NCBI GenBank assembly: GCA_045106855.1
Contig: JBGCFI010000007.1
Location: forward strand, 196,848-260,847
From: Granulosicoccus sp045106855
GTDB taxonomy: Bacteria; Pseudomonadota; Gammaproteobacteria; Granulosicoccales; Granulosicoccaceae
DNA: 64,000 nucleotides
Direction: 5' to 3'
Positions 26,576-35,500 of the stretch are shown here, in pieces. Each line of letters begins with the position of its first letter. The first letter of the stretch is position 1. The notes beneath the pieces were generated by a model, which saw nothing but the letters and a program-made list of their open reading frames with translations, searched no databases and was not told where the DNA came from. A program made the translations under genes and the position numbers.

Positions 26576-26893
26576 ATGAGTGAACTTGTTCGAGTCTGCA
26601 GTACCAGTGATCTTGAGGAGGAAGATGTTGTTCGTTTCGAGTATGAGAATCATACGTATGCTGTATATCATGGGCCAGACGGTAATTTTTATGCCACTGA
26701 CGGTCTTTGTACTCATGGTCAGGCGCAACTCGATGAAGGAATCGTAGACGAATTCGAAATTGAATGCCCGTTGCATTTTGGATCGTTTGATTACCGAACA
26801 GGTATGCCCACAGTCGCTCCGGCCTGCATCAAGTTACAGACGTATCCTGTGACTATCAAGGATAGCGATGTCTTTATTAGTATTGGCGAATAA
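26576..26893 (+). CDS. Rieske [2Fe-2S] ferredoxin (MocE-like)
   Basis: 105-residue soluble ferredoxin with a complete Rieske cluster-binding pair: CTHG (C45, H47) and CPLHFGSFD (C64, H67). Size and sequence resemble the small ferredoxins of ring-hydroxylating or MocE-type systems, carrying electrons from an NAD(P)H reductase to an oxygenase. An AGGGAGAAAG-type ribosome-binding site lies just before ATG. The neighbouring GntR and membrane diiron hydroxylase suggest it feeds the hydroxylase; no reductase is encoded nearby. Rhizopine moc loci pair a MocE ferredoxin with a MocD desaturase-like enzyme, a useful parallel but not proof of the same substrate. Confidence 0.93.
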   Translation: MSELVRVCSTSDLEEEDVVRFEYENHTYAVYHGPDGNFYATDGLCTHGQAQLDEGIVDEFEIECPLHFGSFDYRTGMPTVAPACIKLQTYPVTIKDSDVFISIGE

Positions 26894-27261
26894 GCAAGGG
26901 TATAGCGTGCAGGAGTGCTAAGGAAAATTATTTGTGACCAGGTTTTCCCACTCGATTTTGTGTTTGTATCAATTGTAGTATTTATCCGTTCTCTCGATAA
27001 TATTTCTATTATAAATTTGACCCTTTTTGTTAATGAGTAGGCAAGTTTTTGCTTGAAAGGTGGCTGGCAGGGCGGGATTCGCAAGTGTATGTCAATGGTA
27101 TGTAACGCCTTGGTGATAGCCGGTGCGTTTAAATACGATTGCGATAACTCTTGATTGTTCTTTCGCCCTATCCAATGTTAACCTCCTGTGTACGCGTTCT
27201 TTTAGCCAGCGTCAGTTTGGCAAGTCATGCGTTCGATCACTTTTTGAGAGGAATTACTCCT
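26894..27261. other. Intergenic region, no gene seen
   Basis: This 368-bp AT-rich gap before the sugar-binding protein gene presumably contains its promoter and leader. No convincing ORF, terminator or palindromic operator was found. A GAGAGGAA ribosome-binding site lies at its end. Confidence 0.5.
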
Positions 27262-28551
27262 ATGCGCCACACGTCCCCAAATGCCCGTCTAAGGCTTTCA
27301 CTCGTATCTGCTGCCGTATTGGCTGGAATGCTCGGCGCAGGCCAGGCGATGGCTGCAGCTGAACTCAGTTTCATGATGCATTCCGATGCTGCCGAACACG
27401 AAGTGTTCCAGGATATGATCGATAGGTTTAACGAAGCCAACGCTGATATCACGGTGACGATGAATCTCGTTGGCTATGACATAATCCGTGATGGTCTGGA
27501 GTCTCAGCTGCAGGCAGGCACTGGTCCTGACATAGCGCGTATTACCAATCTTGGTGGCCTCAACCCCTACTATATTGATTTGGCGCCATATGTTGATGCC
27601 GCTGACTGGGAAGCTGACTATGGATCAGTATTGCCCTGGTATCGCGGCAGCGATGACGACACGGGTATCTACGGCTTCCATACGGAAATGACAGTGACCG
27701 GTCCCTATGTCAATGTGACTCTTTTCGAGGAAGCCGAAGTTGATATTCCGGCCCCGGGTTCAACATGGGACGATTGGGCTGCAGCCACTGCACAGGTCAG
27801 GGATGAAACCGGCATTTATGCAGGCATGGTCATGGATCGCTCGGGTCATCGCGTGGCTGGACCAGCAATGTCATACGGGGCAAAGTACTTTGACGATCAG
27901 GGTAACCTGATTGTTGACGATGGCTTCCGCATCATGATGGAGAAAATGGTTGAGTGGCATGCGGATGGTCTAATGCCTCCGGATGTCTGGCCGGCTGTCT
28001 CTGGTGGTAAATATGCCAACGGCAATGAGATGTTCAACAATGGTGAAGTGGCCATGCACATGTCTGGTTCGTGGGCTATCAATGGCGTGAACACGAATGT
28101 GGGTGACAAGTTCGAGTGGCGAGTTGCGCCGGTTCCTTGTGGCCCGGCTGGTTGTGGGGTTATGCCGGGAGGATCGGGTGTCGTTGGATTCAAAGGCACT
28201 GAGCATCCTGAAGAGGTTGCCAAATTTATCGATTTTCTGGCCCAGGATGAACAAGCTCTGGAAATTTACGGTAAAAATTCAGCCATACCTGCACATTCCA
28301 AATTACAGGCAGCGGGTATCAACTATGCGGAGTATGGAGCTCCTGACGCCGTATCCGATGGGCTGAATGTGTTTGCTTCAGGTGCCGCTCAAGCCGCTGA
28401 ACAGACCCCACAAGCGTATGCATTGCAAGGATCTCCACGAAATTTCGTGATCTTCAACGCTACCGTGGAATATGTATCCGCAGTCATGAATGGCGATCTG
28501 ACCATGGATGAAGCCATGACAAAGATAGAAGAAGAATTGGCCAACAAGTAG
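27262..28551 (+). CDS. Sugar/polyol ABC transporter substrate-binding protein
   Basis: 429-residue periplasmic binding protein of extracellular solute-binding family 1 (MalE/UgpB-like). The Sec signal peptide ends at GQAMAA before AELSFMMHSD. Family segments: VFQDMIDRFNEANADITVTM, LQAGTGPDIARI, FNNGEVAMHMSGSWAING, and GGSGVVGFKGTEHPEEVAKF. The start was set at ATG 27262, with GAGAGGAA 8-15 nt upstream; the in-frame extension to 27151 lacks support. First gene of a four-gene importer operon. The downstream mannitol-dehydrogenase remnant and three Gfo/Idh genes make a polyol or cyclitol a plausible ligand. Confidence 0.93.
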   Translation: MRHTSPNARLRLSLVSAAVLAGMLGAGQAMAAAELSFMMHSDAAEHEVFQDMIDRFNEANADITVTMNLVGYDIIRDGLESQLQAGTGPDIARITNLGGLNPYYIDLAPYVDAADWEADYGSVLPWYRGSDDDTGIYGFHTEMTVTGPYVNVTLFEEAEVDIPAPGSTWDDWAAATAQVRDETGIYAGMVMDRSGHRVAGPAMSYGAKYFDDQGNLIVDDGFRIMMEKMVEWHADGLMPPDVWPAVSGGKYANGNEMFNNGEVAMHMSGSWAINGVNTNVGDKFEWRVAPVPCGPAGCGVMPGGSGVVGFKGTEHPEEVAKFIDFLAQDEQALEIYGKNSAIPAHSKLQAAGINYAEYGAPDAVSDGLNVFASGAAQAAEQTPQAYALQGSPRNFVIFNATVEYVSAVMNGDLTMDEAMTKIEEELANK

Positions 28552-28569
28552 ACTCTTCTTTTTTACTGC

Positions 28570-28636
28570 CTTGACGCGTTGTCAAGCGGCTGGTATCCGT
28601 TCGTTTCACTTTCTCTCGGCGTAAGAAAGTGAAACG
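28570..28636 (+). repeat. Two tandem hairpins between binding-protein and permease genes
   Basis: A short hairpin (CTTGAC/GTCAAG, 28570-28586) precedes a perfect 13-bp inverted repeat (28602-28614 with 28624-28636, 9-nt loop). No T-run follows. In ABC importer operons, such hairpins after the binding-protein gene commonly stabilise its mRNA or attenuate downstream transcription. Position fits that role. Confidence 0.6.
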
Positions 28637-28697
28637 TTCCGATACTTAATATGTTGAACTTCAACCATTCCAGCTTTTCGGGAACTTTGTAAAATTC

Positions 28698-30131
28698 ATG
28701 AGCCCCTTTGGCTTGATTATGTGGGTTATCTGCAGCACATGGGTGTTGTACGGCTCCTATTGGTTGCTAACGAACCGTCTGTACCGCTGGAGTCAGGCTC
28801 ACCATTTTTTTGCAGACCTTGTCGGTTTTCCGGTCGAGTGGGCTCAAAGTACCTGGGGCAGAGGTGGTGTGCCGTACGCGCTCCTGATGCCAAATATGCT
28901 GATTTTTGGCATCTTCACTTTCAGCCCTCTATTGCTGAATCTGTATGTGTCATTCACAGGTGGTGAGTCCATTAATTTGTTCGAGCGACCGGTGGTTGGC
29001 GTCGAAAACTACCGACAGATTTTTGATTGCGACAGTATTCTGGTTCCTAAGTCCTGCCCTGCAGCGGGATACAATTTCTGGACAGGGCTTGGTAACACGT
29101 TTTTTTTCGTGGTTTTCCAGGTTCCTGTTTTGTGCGTGGTCTCATTGATAACTGCATTAGTTGTCAATCGAGTGATTCGTGGCCGCGGGTTCTGGCGCGC
29201 CATGTTCTTTTACCCGGTTATGTTATCGCCAGTCGTTATAGCCAATATCTGGAAATGGGTATTGCATCGTCGTGGCGCATTGAACTCAGCACTTGATGCC
29301 GGTGATGAAACGGCAGCAACATTGTCGGCCCTGGCTGGTTTTGACATATTTGCCACTATTCTGATTGCAATCCTGTTGTTGCTGGTTACCGAGCGTGCAC
29401 TACGTTCAGATAAAATTATTTCCTTGCCTTGGACATTCCTCCTGGCCTTGTTCATGTTATTCATCATCACATGGTCTAATCCATTGTCTCTGTTGCCGGG
29501 AGCACCCATTAGTACCAGTTTTTGGTTAGGGCTGGTTATTGCTGCGTGGCTGCTTTGGCTGGTGGCAGATCACCGCAAAGTGGCACGTGCCGGTTTAATA
29601 GGTGCCTGTATCGTCGGTATGTTGTTATTGCTTAGTATTCAATTTGATGCCGTTTTCAATTTCGGCGAATTCAAACCGGTTAACTGGCTTGTCACACCGC
29701 GCAGTGGCTGGCCAATGTTCTGGCTGATATTTGTGTACACATGGCATCACATGGGTTTTTACATGTTGATCCTGTTAGCCGGATTACAGGCAATACCCAG
29801 AGATTTATATGAAGCTGCTGAAATGGATGCCGCTAGCCCTTGGCGCACGTTTTCCAGAATCACGTTTCCGCTACTAATGCCGACCTTTGTTGTAGTGCTG
29901 GTTCTATCCTTGATAAAAAGCTTCCAGGTATTTGATGAGGTGTATACCCTGACCGGCGGTGGCCCGGGCAGAGAGACATTTATGGTGGTTCAGTACATAT
30001 TTGAGTCAGCCTTTACCGGTGCAAATAGATCCTATGGACCAGCGGCAGCCGGATCAGTCATCATGGCACTTATACTGGCATTGTTAACGACAATACAGCT
30101 GATCGCTACGCGGCGGCAGTCAGGGGTATGA
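28698..30131 (+). CDS. Sugar ABC transporter permease (MalF/UgpA type) with large internal insertion
   Basis: Inner-membrane permease of 477 residues, where this family is usually near 300. The first core segment begins around PYALLMPNMLIFGIFTFSPL, and GVENYRQIFD follows. The permease core continues through FWRAMFFYPVMLSPVVIANI. The expected periplasmic loop is replaced by about 120 residues (200-322) containing four apparent hydrophobic segments. The usual core then resumes at FWLIFVYTWHHMGFYMLILL, with the EAA coupling motif YEAAEMDAASPWRTFSRITF and GGPGRETFMVVQYIF. An extra N-terminal membrane segment is also present. The reading frame is uninterrupted, so the insertion appears genuine. 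Next permease starts 1 bp after the stop. Confidence 0.9.
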   Translation: MSPFGLIMWVICSTWVLYGSYWLLTNRLYRWSQAHHFFADLVGFPVEWAQSTWGRGGVPYALLMPNMLIFGIFTFSPLLLNLYVSFTGGESINLFERPVVGVENYRQIFDCDSILVPKSCPAAGYNFWTGLGNTFFFVVFQVPVLCVVSLITALVVNRVIRGRGFWRAMFFYPVMLSPVVIANIWKWVLHRRGALNSALDAGDETAATLSALAGFDIFATILIAILLLLVTERALRSDKIISLPWTFLLALFMLFIITWSNPLSLLPGAPISTSFWLGLVIAAWLLWLVADHRKVARAGLIGACIVGMLLLLSIQFDAVFNFGEFKPVNWLVTPRSGWPMFWLIFVYTWHHMGFYMLILLAGLQAIPRDLYEAAEMDAASPWRTFSRITFPLLMPTFVVVLVLSLIKSFQVFDEVYTLTGGGPGRETFMVVQYIFESAFTGANRSYGPAAAGSVIMALILALLTTIQLIATRRQSGV

Positions 30132-30132
30132 A

Positions 30133-31215
30133 TTGACTACTCTGACGACATTTCTGACGCGCACCAAGGGTGGCAAGGATGGTCGTCGTATCGGCATGGC
30201 CGATTGGCTTATGTATGCCTATCTGGTTTTCGGGGTTCTGGTTATAGTGGGTCCTGTCATGTGGACAGTGCTCAGTTCAATGAAGTCGGAATCCTCTCTT
30301 GAACGTTTTGATACGCGTATTTTGCCTTATGCGCATGTCATACAAGAAATAGACGGACTCGGCGAAAAACCCCTGTATACCTTTAATGATGAATCCTTGG
30401 AAGAGCCAGTCACGGTTGTTAAGGTAGGACCTACAAGGAAATTGACAGATGTTGCGCCCATAGACAATCCAGACGCGATATTTCAGTCGATTCGGAAAGC
30501 GTTAACACCGGTGGAACGCGTTGAAATTGCGACAGAGAACTACCTTAACCCCCTGTTGCAAAAAGAAGGTGCGAGTCATTTCAATATTATCCGGCTATTT
30601 AGTAATACCGTTTTTGTTACTGTCATTGCAACCGTCATAACGCTGATTATAAATTCAATGGCTGCGTTCGCATTATCCAAATACGAATTTCGGGGCCGAT
30701 TCATGTTTATGGCCTTGATCATTACAACACTTCTTATCCCGGCCACCATTATTCTTGTCTCACTGTTCTTTGTTGTCTGGATGCTGGGAATTTCTGGTAC
30801 TTTGTGGGGCGTTATTATTCCTGCCGCAGCGACGCCGACCGGTGTATTTTTGTTAAGGCAGTACATGCTTACGATTCCGGACGAGTTGCTGGAGGCTGCA
30901 CGTATGGACGCGGCTTCCGAATGGAAAATATACTGGCGTATCGTTTTGCCGTTGTCATTACCAGCCCTGGCGGTGCTAGCTATTCTGTCCGTCATTTGGC
31001 GCTGGAATGATTTTCTATGGCCCTTGATCGTGTTAATTTCAGATCCGGCAGTGCACACTATCCAGATCGGGCTAACGGCATTCTCTGGTGAGAATGATTC
31101 TGACTACAATTATATTCTGGCTATGACTATCGTTTCACTTATCCCGGTCACGCTTGTGTTCGGTTTTCTGCAACGCTACATCACCACCGGCATTGCCACA
31201 ACGGGTATGAAATGA
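30133..31215 (+). CDS. Sugar ABC transporter permease (MalG/UgpE type)
   Basis: 360-residue partner permease. It starts at TTG 30133 with AGGGG 6 nt upstream. The first membrane segment is MYAYLVFGVLVIVGPVMWTV. An enlarged periplasmic loop of roughly 100 residues (about 50-150, rich in charged residues) precedes the core, where family members have a shorter one. Core motifs: NSMAAFALSKYEFRGRFMFM, LLRQYMLTIPDELLEAARMD (EAA region), and the C-terminal LQRYITTGIATTGMK typical of MalG-type permeases. Its stop overlaps the ATPase start (ATGA). Confidence 0.93.
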   Translation: MTTLTTFLTRTKGGKDGRRIGMADWLMYAYLVFGVLVIVGPVMWTVLSSMKSESSLERFDTRILPYAHVIQEIDGLGEKPLYTFNDESLEEPVTVVKVGPTRKLTDVAPIDNPDAIFQSIRKALTPVERVEIATENYLNPLLQKEGASHFNIIRLFSNTVFVTVIATVITLIINSMAAFALSKYEFRGRFMFMALIITTLLIPATIILVSLFFVVWMLGISGTLWGVIIPAAATPTGVFLLRQYMLTIPDELLEAARMDAASEWKIYWRIVLPLSLPALAVLAILSVIWRWNDFLWPLIVLISDPAVHTIQIGLTAFSGENDSDYNYILAMTIVSLIPVTLVFGFLQRYITTGIATTGMK

Positions 31216-32294
31216 GTACACAGGCTCTGCAGCTGTCTCAGGTTAGAAAGGCCTATGGCGACACCAAGGTTATCCATGGAATCGATTTAGCGATCAATGA
31301 AGGTGAGTTTATTGTTTTCGTCGGGCCATCCGGCTGCGGAAAGTCAACATTGCTCAGGCTCATAGCCGGGCTTGAGCAACTCAGTTCAGGCGACATCATG
31401 ATGGATGGCAAGATCATGAATGCCATACCTGCCTCAGAACGTAATCTGGCAATGGTATTTCAGTCATATGCGCTGTATCCACATATGTCTGTCTATAAAA
31501 ATCTCTCATTCGGCCTGGAAAATTTACGCGTCGACAAGACCGAGATCAAACGGCGTGTTACTAATGCTGCAAAACTGCTTCAAATAGAAGATTTACTGGC
31601 GAGAAGGCCTGGCCAGCTGTCAGGTGGACAACGGCAACGAGTGGCAATTGGCCGTGCCATTGTACGTCAGCCTCGTATTTTTCTGTTTGATGAGCCATTG
31701 AGTAATCTGGATGCCGAGCTACGGGTGCAAATGCGCGCAGAGATTTCCAATCTTCATTTTGAATTGGGCAATACCATGATCTATGTAACGCATGATCAGG
31801 TGGAAGCCATGACAATGGCTAATCGAATAGTTGTCTTGAGTAAGGGGAAAATTGAGCAGTTTGGAGACCCGCTCGAGCTTTACAACAAACCCGCTAATCA
31901 GTTTGTGGCAGGGTTTATCGGTAGCCCCAGAATGAATTTCCTGCAAGGGCAGGTTACTGGTAAAAACGAACTTACCATAGAGGGTCTTCCCCCTTTGCAG
32001 TTGTTGCAAACAGTCCCCGATACTCTATTGAACACAACCATGACATTGGGAATAAGGCCTGAGGCAGTACTTTTGGAGGATTCAGGTGAGCCGGGATTGC
32101 CGGCAATAGCCAACTCGGTTGAGCAATTGGGCAGTGAGAGTTACCTGTATTGCCAATTACCTGCTGGCCAGGAGCTGACCGTACATCATGTGGGCCAGAC
32201 ACGAGTTGAGCGCAAGGAGTCCATCAACCTGCGCTTTGATATGACTGTTGCCCATTTATTCGATGAACAAGGTGCTGTCCTCCGACAGGATTGA
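31212..32294 (+). CDS. Sugar ABC transporter ATP-binding protein (UgpC/MalK family)
   Basis: 360 residues. ATPase with Walker A GPSGCGKSTLLRLIAG, Q-loop VFQSYALYPHM, signature LSGGQRQRVAIGRA, Walker B IFLFDEPLSNLD and switch histidine YVTHDQ. The C-terminal regulatory TOBE/OB domain is present (FIGSPRMNFLQG, LGIRPEAV), as in MalK/UgpC ATPases that serve CUT1 importers. ATG overlaps the upstream permease stop. Ends 119 bp before the convergent mannitol-dehydrogenase remnant; no terminator stands out. Confidence 0.95.
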   Translation: MSTQALQLSQVRKAYGDTKVIHGIDLAINEGEFIVFVGPSGCGKSTLLRLIAGLEQLSSGDIMMDGKIMNAIPASERNLAMVFQSYALYPHMSVYKNLSFGLENLRVDKTEIKRRVTNAAKLLQIEDLLARRPGQLSGGQRQRVAIGRAIVRQPRIFLFDEPLSNLDAELRVQMRAEISNLHFELGNTMIYVTHDQVEAMTMANRIVVLSKGKIEQFGDPLELYNKPANQFVAGFIGSPRMNFLQGQVTGKNELTIEGLPPLQLLQTVPDTLLNTTMTLGIRPEAVLLEDSGEPGLPAIANSVEQLGSESYLYCQLPAGQELTVHHVGQTRVERKESINLRFDMTVAHLFDEQGAVLRQD

Positions 32295-32413
32295 ATATCG
32301 GTATTTAAGCAAGCATTGCATACAATACTTTTCTAGATATGTTTTTAGTAATCATCTTGGTCATCCGGCTTCGCTGTTCCTGATTGAAGTTCGTCAGTCT
32401 AGATAATGTCACC

Positions 32414-33721
32414 TTATATTATTGCAGTTTGGTATGAGCTCACCTGCGACAACCATTCGTCGGGCAGGCCAACTAACTGTGCAAGTTTCTTACAGCATAG
32501 GTCGCTGTTTAAGCTGTTATTGACGGCATTCATCAGGTAAGCAGCTTGGGGGTCGTTTGGCTTTATCCCTTCCTGTATGGATTGCTGAATGAACGTAAAC
32601 CACGCAGCAATAGCTCGGCACGTATGTGGTGATGCTAGCTTTCGATGTTCTCTGTCCAGTAAAATGGGTATCAGCCGTTCGCGTAATTTTACGCTTCCAT
32701 CCATGGCAATCTGGCTTAAGTCGTGTCGCATTTGTTTTACAGAGAACCTGTCAAGCAAGGCATTTCTGTATTCTTCGAGCGTGTTAGCCGCGGGCCCTGA
32801 TATTTTCATGGCCGTTTCATCCCAAAGTTCGTTGACTTGTTGTCTTAAATTATCATCAGCAATAGATTCGTGTACGTAGCGGTAACCTGCCAGTTGGCCT
32901 GCATACGCCAGAAAAGAATGGGATGCGTTTAGTAATCTTAGTTTTCGGTCTTCAAAAGACGCAACATCTGGTACGAATAAAACGCCAGCCGACTCCCAGT
33001 CCGGACGTGGCGTTATGAAATTGTCAGTAATGATCCATTCGGAAAACTCTTCGGTACCTACAATTGGTGTTTCATGTTTACCGCTCAGGGCTTTGATTTC
33101 AGCAATAGCGTCATCATTGAGCCTGGGTGTAATACGATCAACCATGGTATTGGGAAAGGTCGTGTTTTCTGATAGCCACTCTACTAAGTTGGGCTCTTTA
33201 AGCATGAGATAGTCACTCATTACTTGTTGTAATTTGGATCCATTCTCTGCCAGGTTGTCGCAGCTAAGCACGGTTAACGGCCCGGCACCCATTCTGGCCC
33301 GTTGCACAATGCCAGCAGCCAAAAAGCCGATTGCGGTGGTGGGTGTCTGTGAAGATAAATCCTGTTTTATCTGTATTGAGCTTTTATTAAGATGATTGTT
33401 ATCTGATAACAAGTGGTAACCCTTTTCAGTTACTGTCATTGTTACTATGTGAGTTTCAATATCGGCTATTTTATTTATGATATCCAGGGATTGTTCAGTT
33501 GCTATGAACACATCGTCGTAAACGGATAGTGTCTTGGCTTGTAGTCCATCTTTACCCCAGATACCCAAGGTATAGTCGTTGTTACTAATCGCTAGCTGGT
33601 CACGAAGTTTGCTATTGCTGATAATAACTCCGGTGATGTCTCAGCCACCTGCCTCCGATGTGTACCATGCCTGGTGTGCACGATGAAAATTACCGAGTCC
33701 CAAGTGAACGATGCGTGGCAT
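32414..33721 (-). pseudogene. Mannitol dehydrogenase family protein interrupted by in-frame TGA
   Basis: Mannitol dehydrogenase/fructuronate reductase family enzyme (NAD-dependent polyol oxidation). The gene should start at ATG 33721, which has a near-perfect ribosome-binding site AGGAGGT (33729-33735) 7 nt upstream and encodes MPRIVHLGLGNFHRAHQAWY, the Rossmann start of this family. Codon 27 is TGA (33641-33643), where relatives have tryptophan (AGG-stop-DITGV for GGWDITGV). The frame then continues without change for about 408 codons through the family C-terminal domain (VDRITPR, RKLRLLNASHSFLAYAGQLA). TTG 33568 opens the remaining frame but would lack the NAD-binding start. A single G-to-A change explains the stop. 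The intact ribosome-binding site and frame suggest a very recent lesion or a base-call error. Confidence 0.85.
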
Positions 33722-33897
33722 TCTATAGACCTCCTGTGTTAAAGCGATAGACATTTTAGTGTCAGATCGCTGCAGAGTGGCGAAGTAAGTTTCTGAGCAT
33801 CGGTAGCGCATAAATGGCCATTCCCAACCAGATCTGACGAGTGTGTTGTTACGCCAGGTACACCGACACCAGGATCATTCATGGGGTTGCCCTGCGA

Positions 33898-34122
33898 TTA
33901 CAGCTTTGTAAAATCATAGTGGTTCTGGACAATGAGAGGCTCGGCAGGATTTGGATAAGTTAAGTTCTCCGCCCACCAGTGCGGGTCGCCGAGTCCAGGT
34001 GGCGCTACGATGGGTATATTACGTACATCGTGGTAAGTTTCTAGCGCCAGCAGCACAAGATGAGGCTCGGTGTCAAGCAGCGTTGCAGGGTTACTCAAAT
34101 CTGCTGCTTGTAGTCGCGGTGT
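33898..34122 (-). pseudogene. Possible gene remnant upstream of the mannitol dehydrogenase gene
   Basis: A 74-codon open stretch (stop at 33898-33900) encodes a protein-like sequence (HLVLLALETYHDVRNIPIVA, then PPGLGDPHWWAENLTYPNP) with no ATG and no ribosome-binding site. Its composition looks coding, but I cannot name the family. It may be the tail of a gene whose 5' part has been lost. The 176 bp between it and the mannitol dehydrogenase start shows no gene. Confidence 0.3.
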
Positions 34123-34284
34123 TTATCTGACAGCTCAGACGATCTAGCCAAAGCTGCGCGTGAATATCGCAGGTACTTTGCCGTGTCAAATTTTATTACA
34201 ATTAGTTGATAGCTAAAAAGCAAAGTTGTTTATCTGTAAAGCTCTGGTGAGATGGTTTGCAAATTAATAACCTTGCGATCGGAG

Positions 34285-34314
34285 TACAAGTTCGCCTTGT
34301 GATCTAGACTTGTA
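34285..34314. promoter_or_regulatory. Inverted repeat upstream of the Gfo/Idh operon
   Basis: TACAAGT (34285-34291) and ACTTGTA (34308-34314) form a perfect 7-bp inverted repeat with half-site centres 23 bp apart (about two helical turns), a spacing typical of dimeric repressor operators. It lies about 145 bp before the operon start. Nothing else was identified in 34123-34459. Confidence 0.35.
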
Positions 34315-34459
34315 TTACTATGTGCAAAGGTGATTACTCCGCTGTATAAACGGTGCGATCTGCAGCGGAATAAGTATACCGTTATTCAATACGTTGACAA
34401 CCACAACTGTGCCGTGGCATTTTGATAAGTTGACGTTATATTCAGAAGGACGACATCAA

Positions 34460-35500
34460 TTGAATAAAAAAGTGACGGCTTTGATAGGTGCTGGCATGGT
34501 GGCCAAAACGCATGTATCAGCTTGCGCTGGCGCTAGCAATAGACTGCGTCTTAAAGGGATTTCGTCACGTGGTAGAGATCGTGCCAACGCGCTTGCCGCA
34601 CAGGCATCGACCATGATGGATAGTCCAGTCATGGTTTATGGGTCAATTGAAGCACTTGCCAAAGACTCTGAACTGGATTTCGCCATTGTAGCTACACCAC
34701 CCAATGTCAGGGAGGATGTGATTGCGCCTTTGGTTGCCGCCGGTAAGCATATTCTGCTTGAGAAGCCCATTGGCCGCACGCTGGCAGAATCGCGTGAAAT
34801 CGTAGCAATGTGTCGGAACGCAGGAGTTATCCTCGGTGTCGTGTTTCAGCATCGCGCTCGAGAGGCATCTATCAGTGCAATGAATCTGATCAGGGAGGGG
34901 CAACTAGGCGCGTTAGGGGTGGTAGAGATTGACGTTCCCTGGTGGCGTGAACAGAGCTACTACGACGAGCCCGGACGAGGGACCTACAGTCGCGATGGCG
35001 GTGGTGTTCTAATCAGCCAGGCCATCCACACAATCGATCTGGGTTTACATCTCACCGGACCGGTTCGATCGGTGCTCGCCATGGCCAGTACATCCAGGTT
35101 TCACAAGATGGAATCTGAAGATTTTGTCGTCGCAGGTCTTGAATTTGAAAATGGCGCCAGTGGATCGCTTAAGGCAAGCACAGCAAGTTTCCCCGGACGA
35201 ACCGAGTCCATCACCTTGCATTATGAAAACGCAAGCCTGCATCTGGAAGCCGGGCAGTTGCAGGTGAGTTGGCGTGACGGCAAAGTTGAAACTCTGGGAG
35301 AACCAGCCAGCACCGGTGGCGGGGCAGACCCAATGGCGTTTACCCACGAGTGGCATCAGCGCATTCTTGAAAATTTCGTCGATGCCTTGAACCACGATGG
35401 GGATCTGTTGGCTAGCGGTGAGCAAGCACTTGTTGCTCATGAATTGATTGATGCAACCATCCGCTCTGCTCAGTGCGGCAAAATACAATATTTAAGCTAA
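34460..35500 (+). CDS. Gfo/Idh/MocA family oxidoreductase
   Basis: First of three tandem oxidoreductases. The Rossmann start KKVTALIGAGMVAKTHVSAC, EKP motif ILLEKPIGRTLAES, and GGVLISQAIHTIDLGLHLTG (His/Asp of the catalytic region) identify the family. I chose TTG 34460, with AGGA 9 nt upstream, giving 346 residues and a start right at the nucleotide-binding fold. A longer frame from TTG 34394 is possible. The stop overlaps the next ATG by one base (TAATG). Substrate unknown; in this context, a step of polyol or sugar acid catabolism. Confidence 0.9.
   Translation: MNKKVTALIGAGMVAKTHVSACAGASNRLRLKGISSRGRDRANALAAQASTMMDSPVMVYGSIEALAKDSELDFAIVATPPNVREDVIAPLVAAGKHILLEKPIGRTLAESREIVAMCRNAGVILGVVFQHRAREASISAMNLIREGQLGALGVVEIDVPWWREQSYYDEPGRGTYSRDGGGVLISQAIHTIDLGLHLTGPVRSVLAMASTSRFHKMESEDFVVAGLEFENGASGSLKASTASFPGRTESITLHYENASLHLEAGQLQVSWRDGKVETLGEPASTGGGADPMAFTHEWHQRILENFVDALNHDGDLLASGEQALVAHELIDATIRSAQCGKIQYLS

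Noticed and set aside
33641..33643. TGA read as Trp or selenocysteine
   Set aside because: Other genes (for example oppB and the Fbp-type ATPase) end in TGA, and the position corresponds to an ordinary Trp with no sign of a selenocysteine element.
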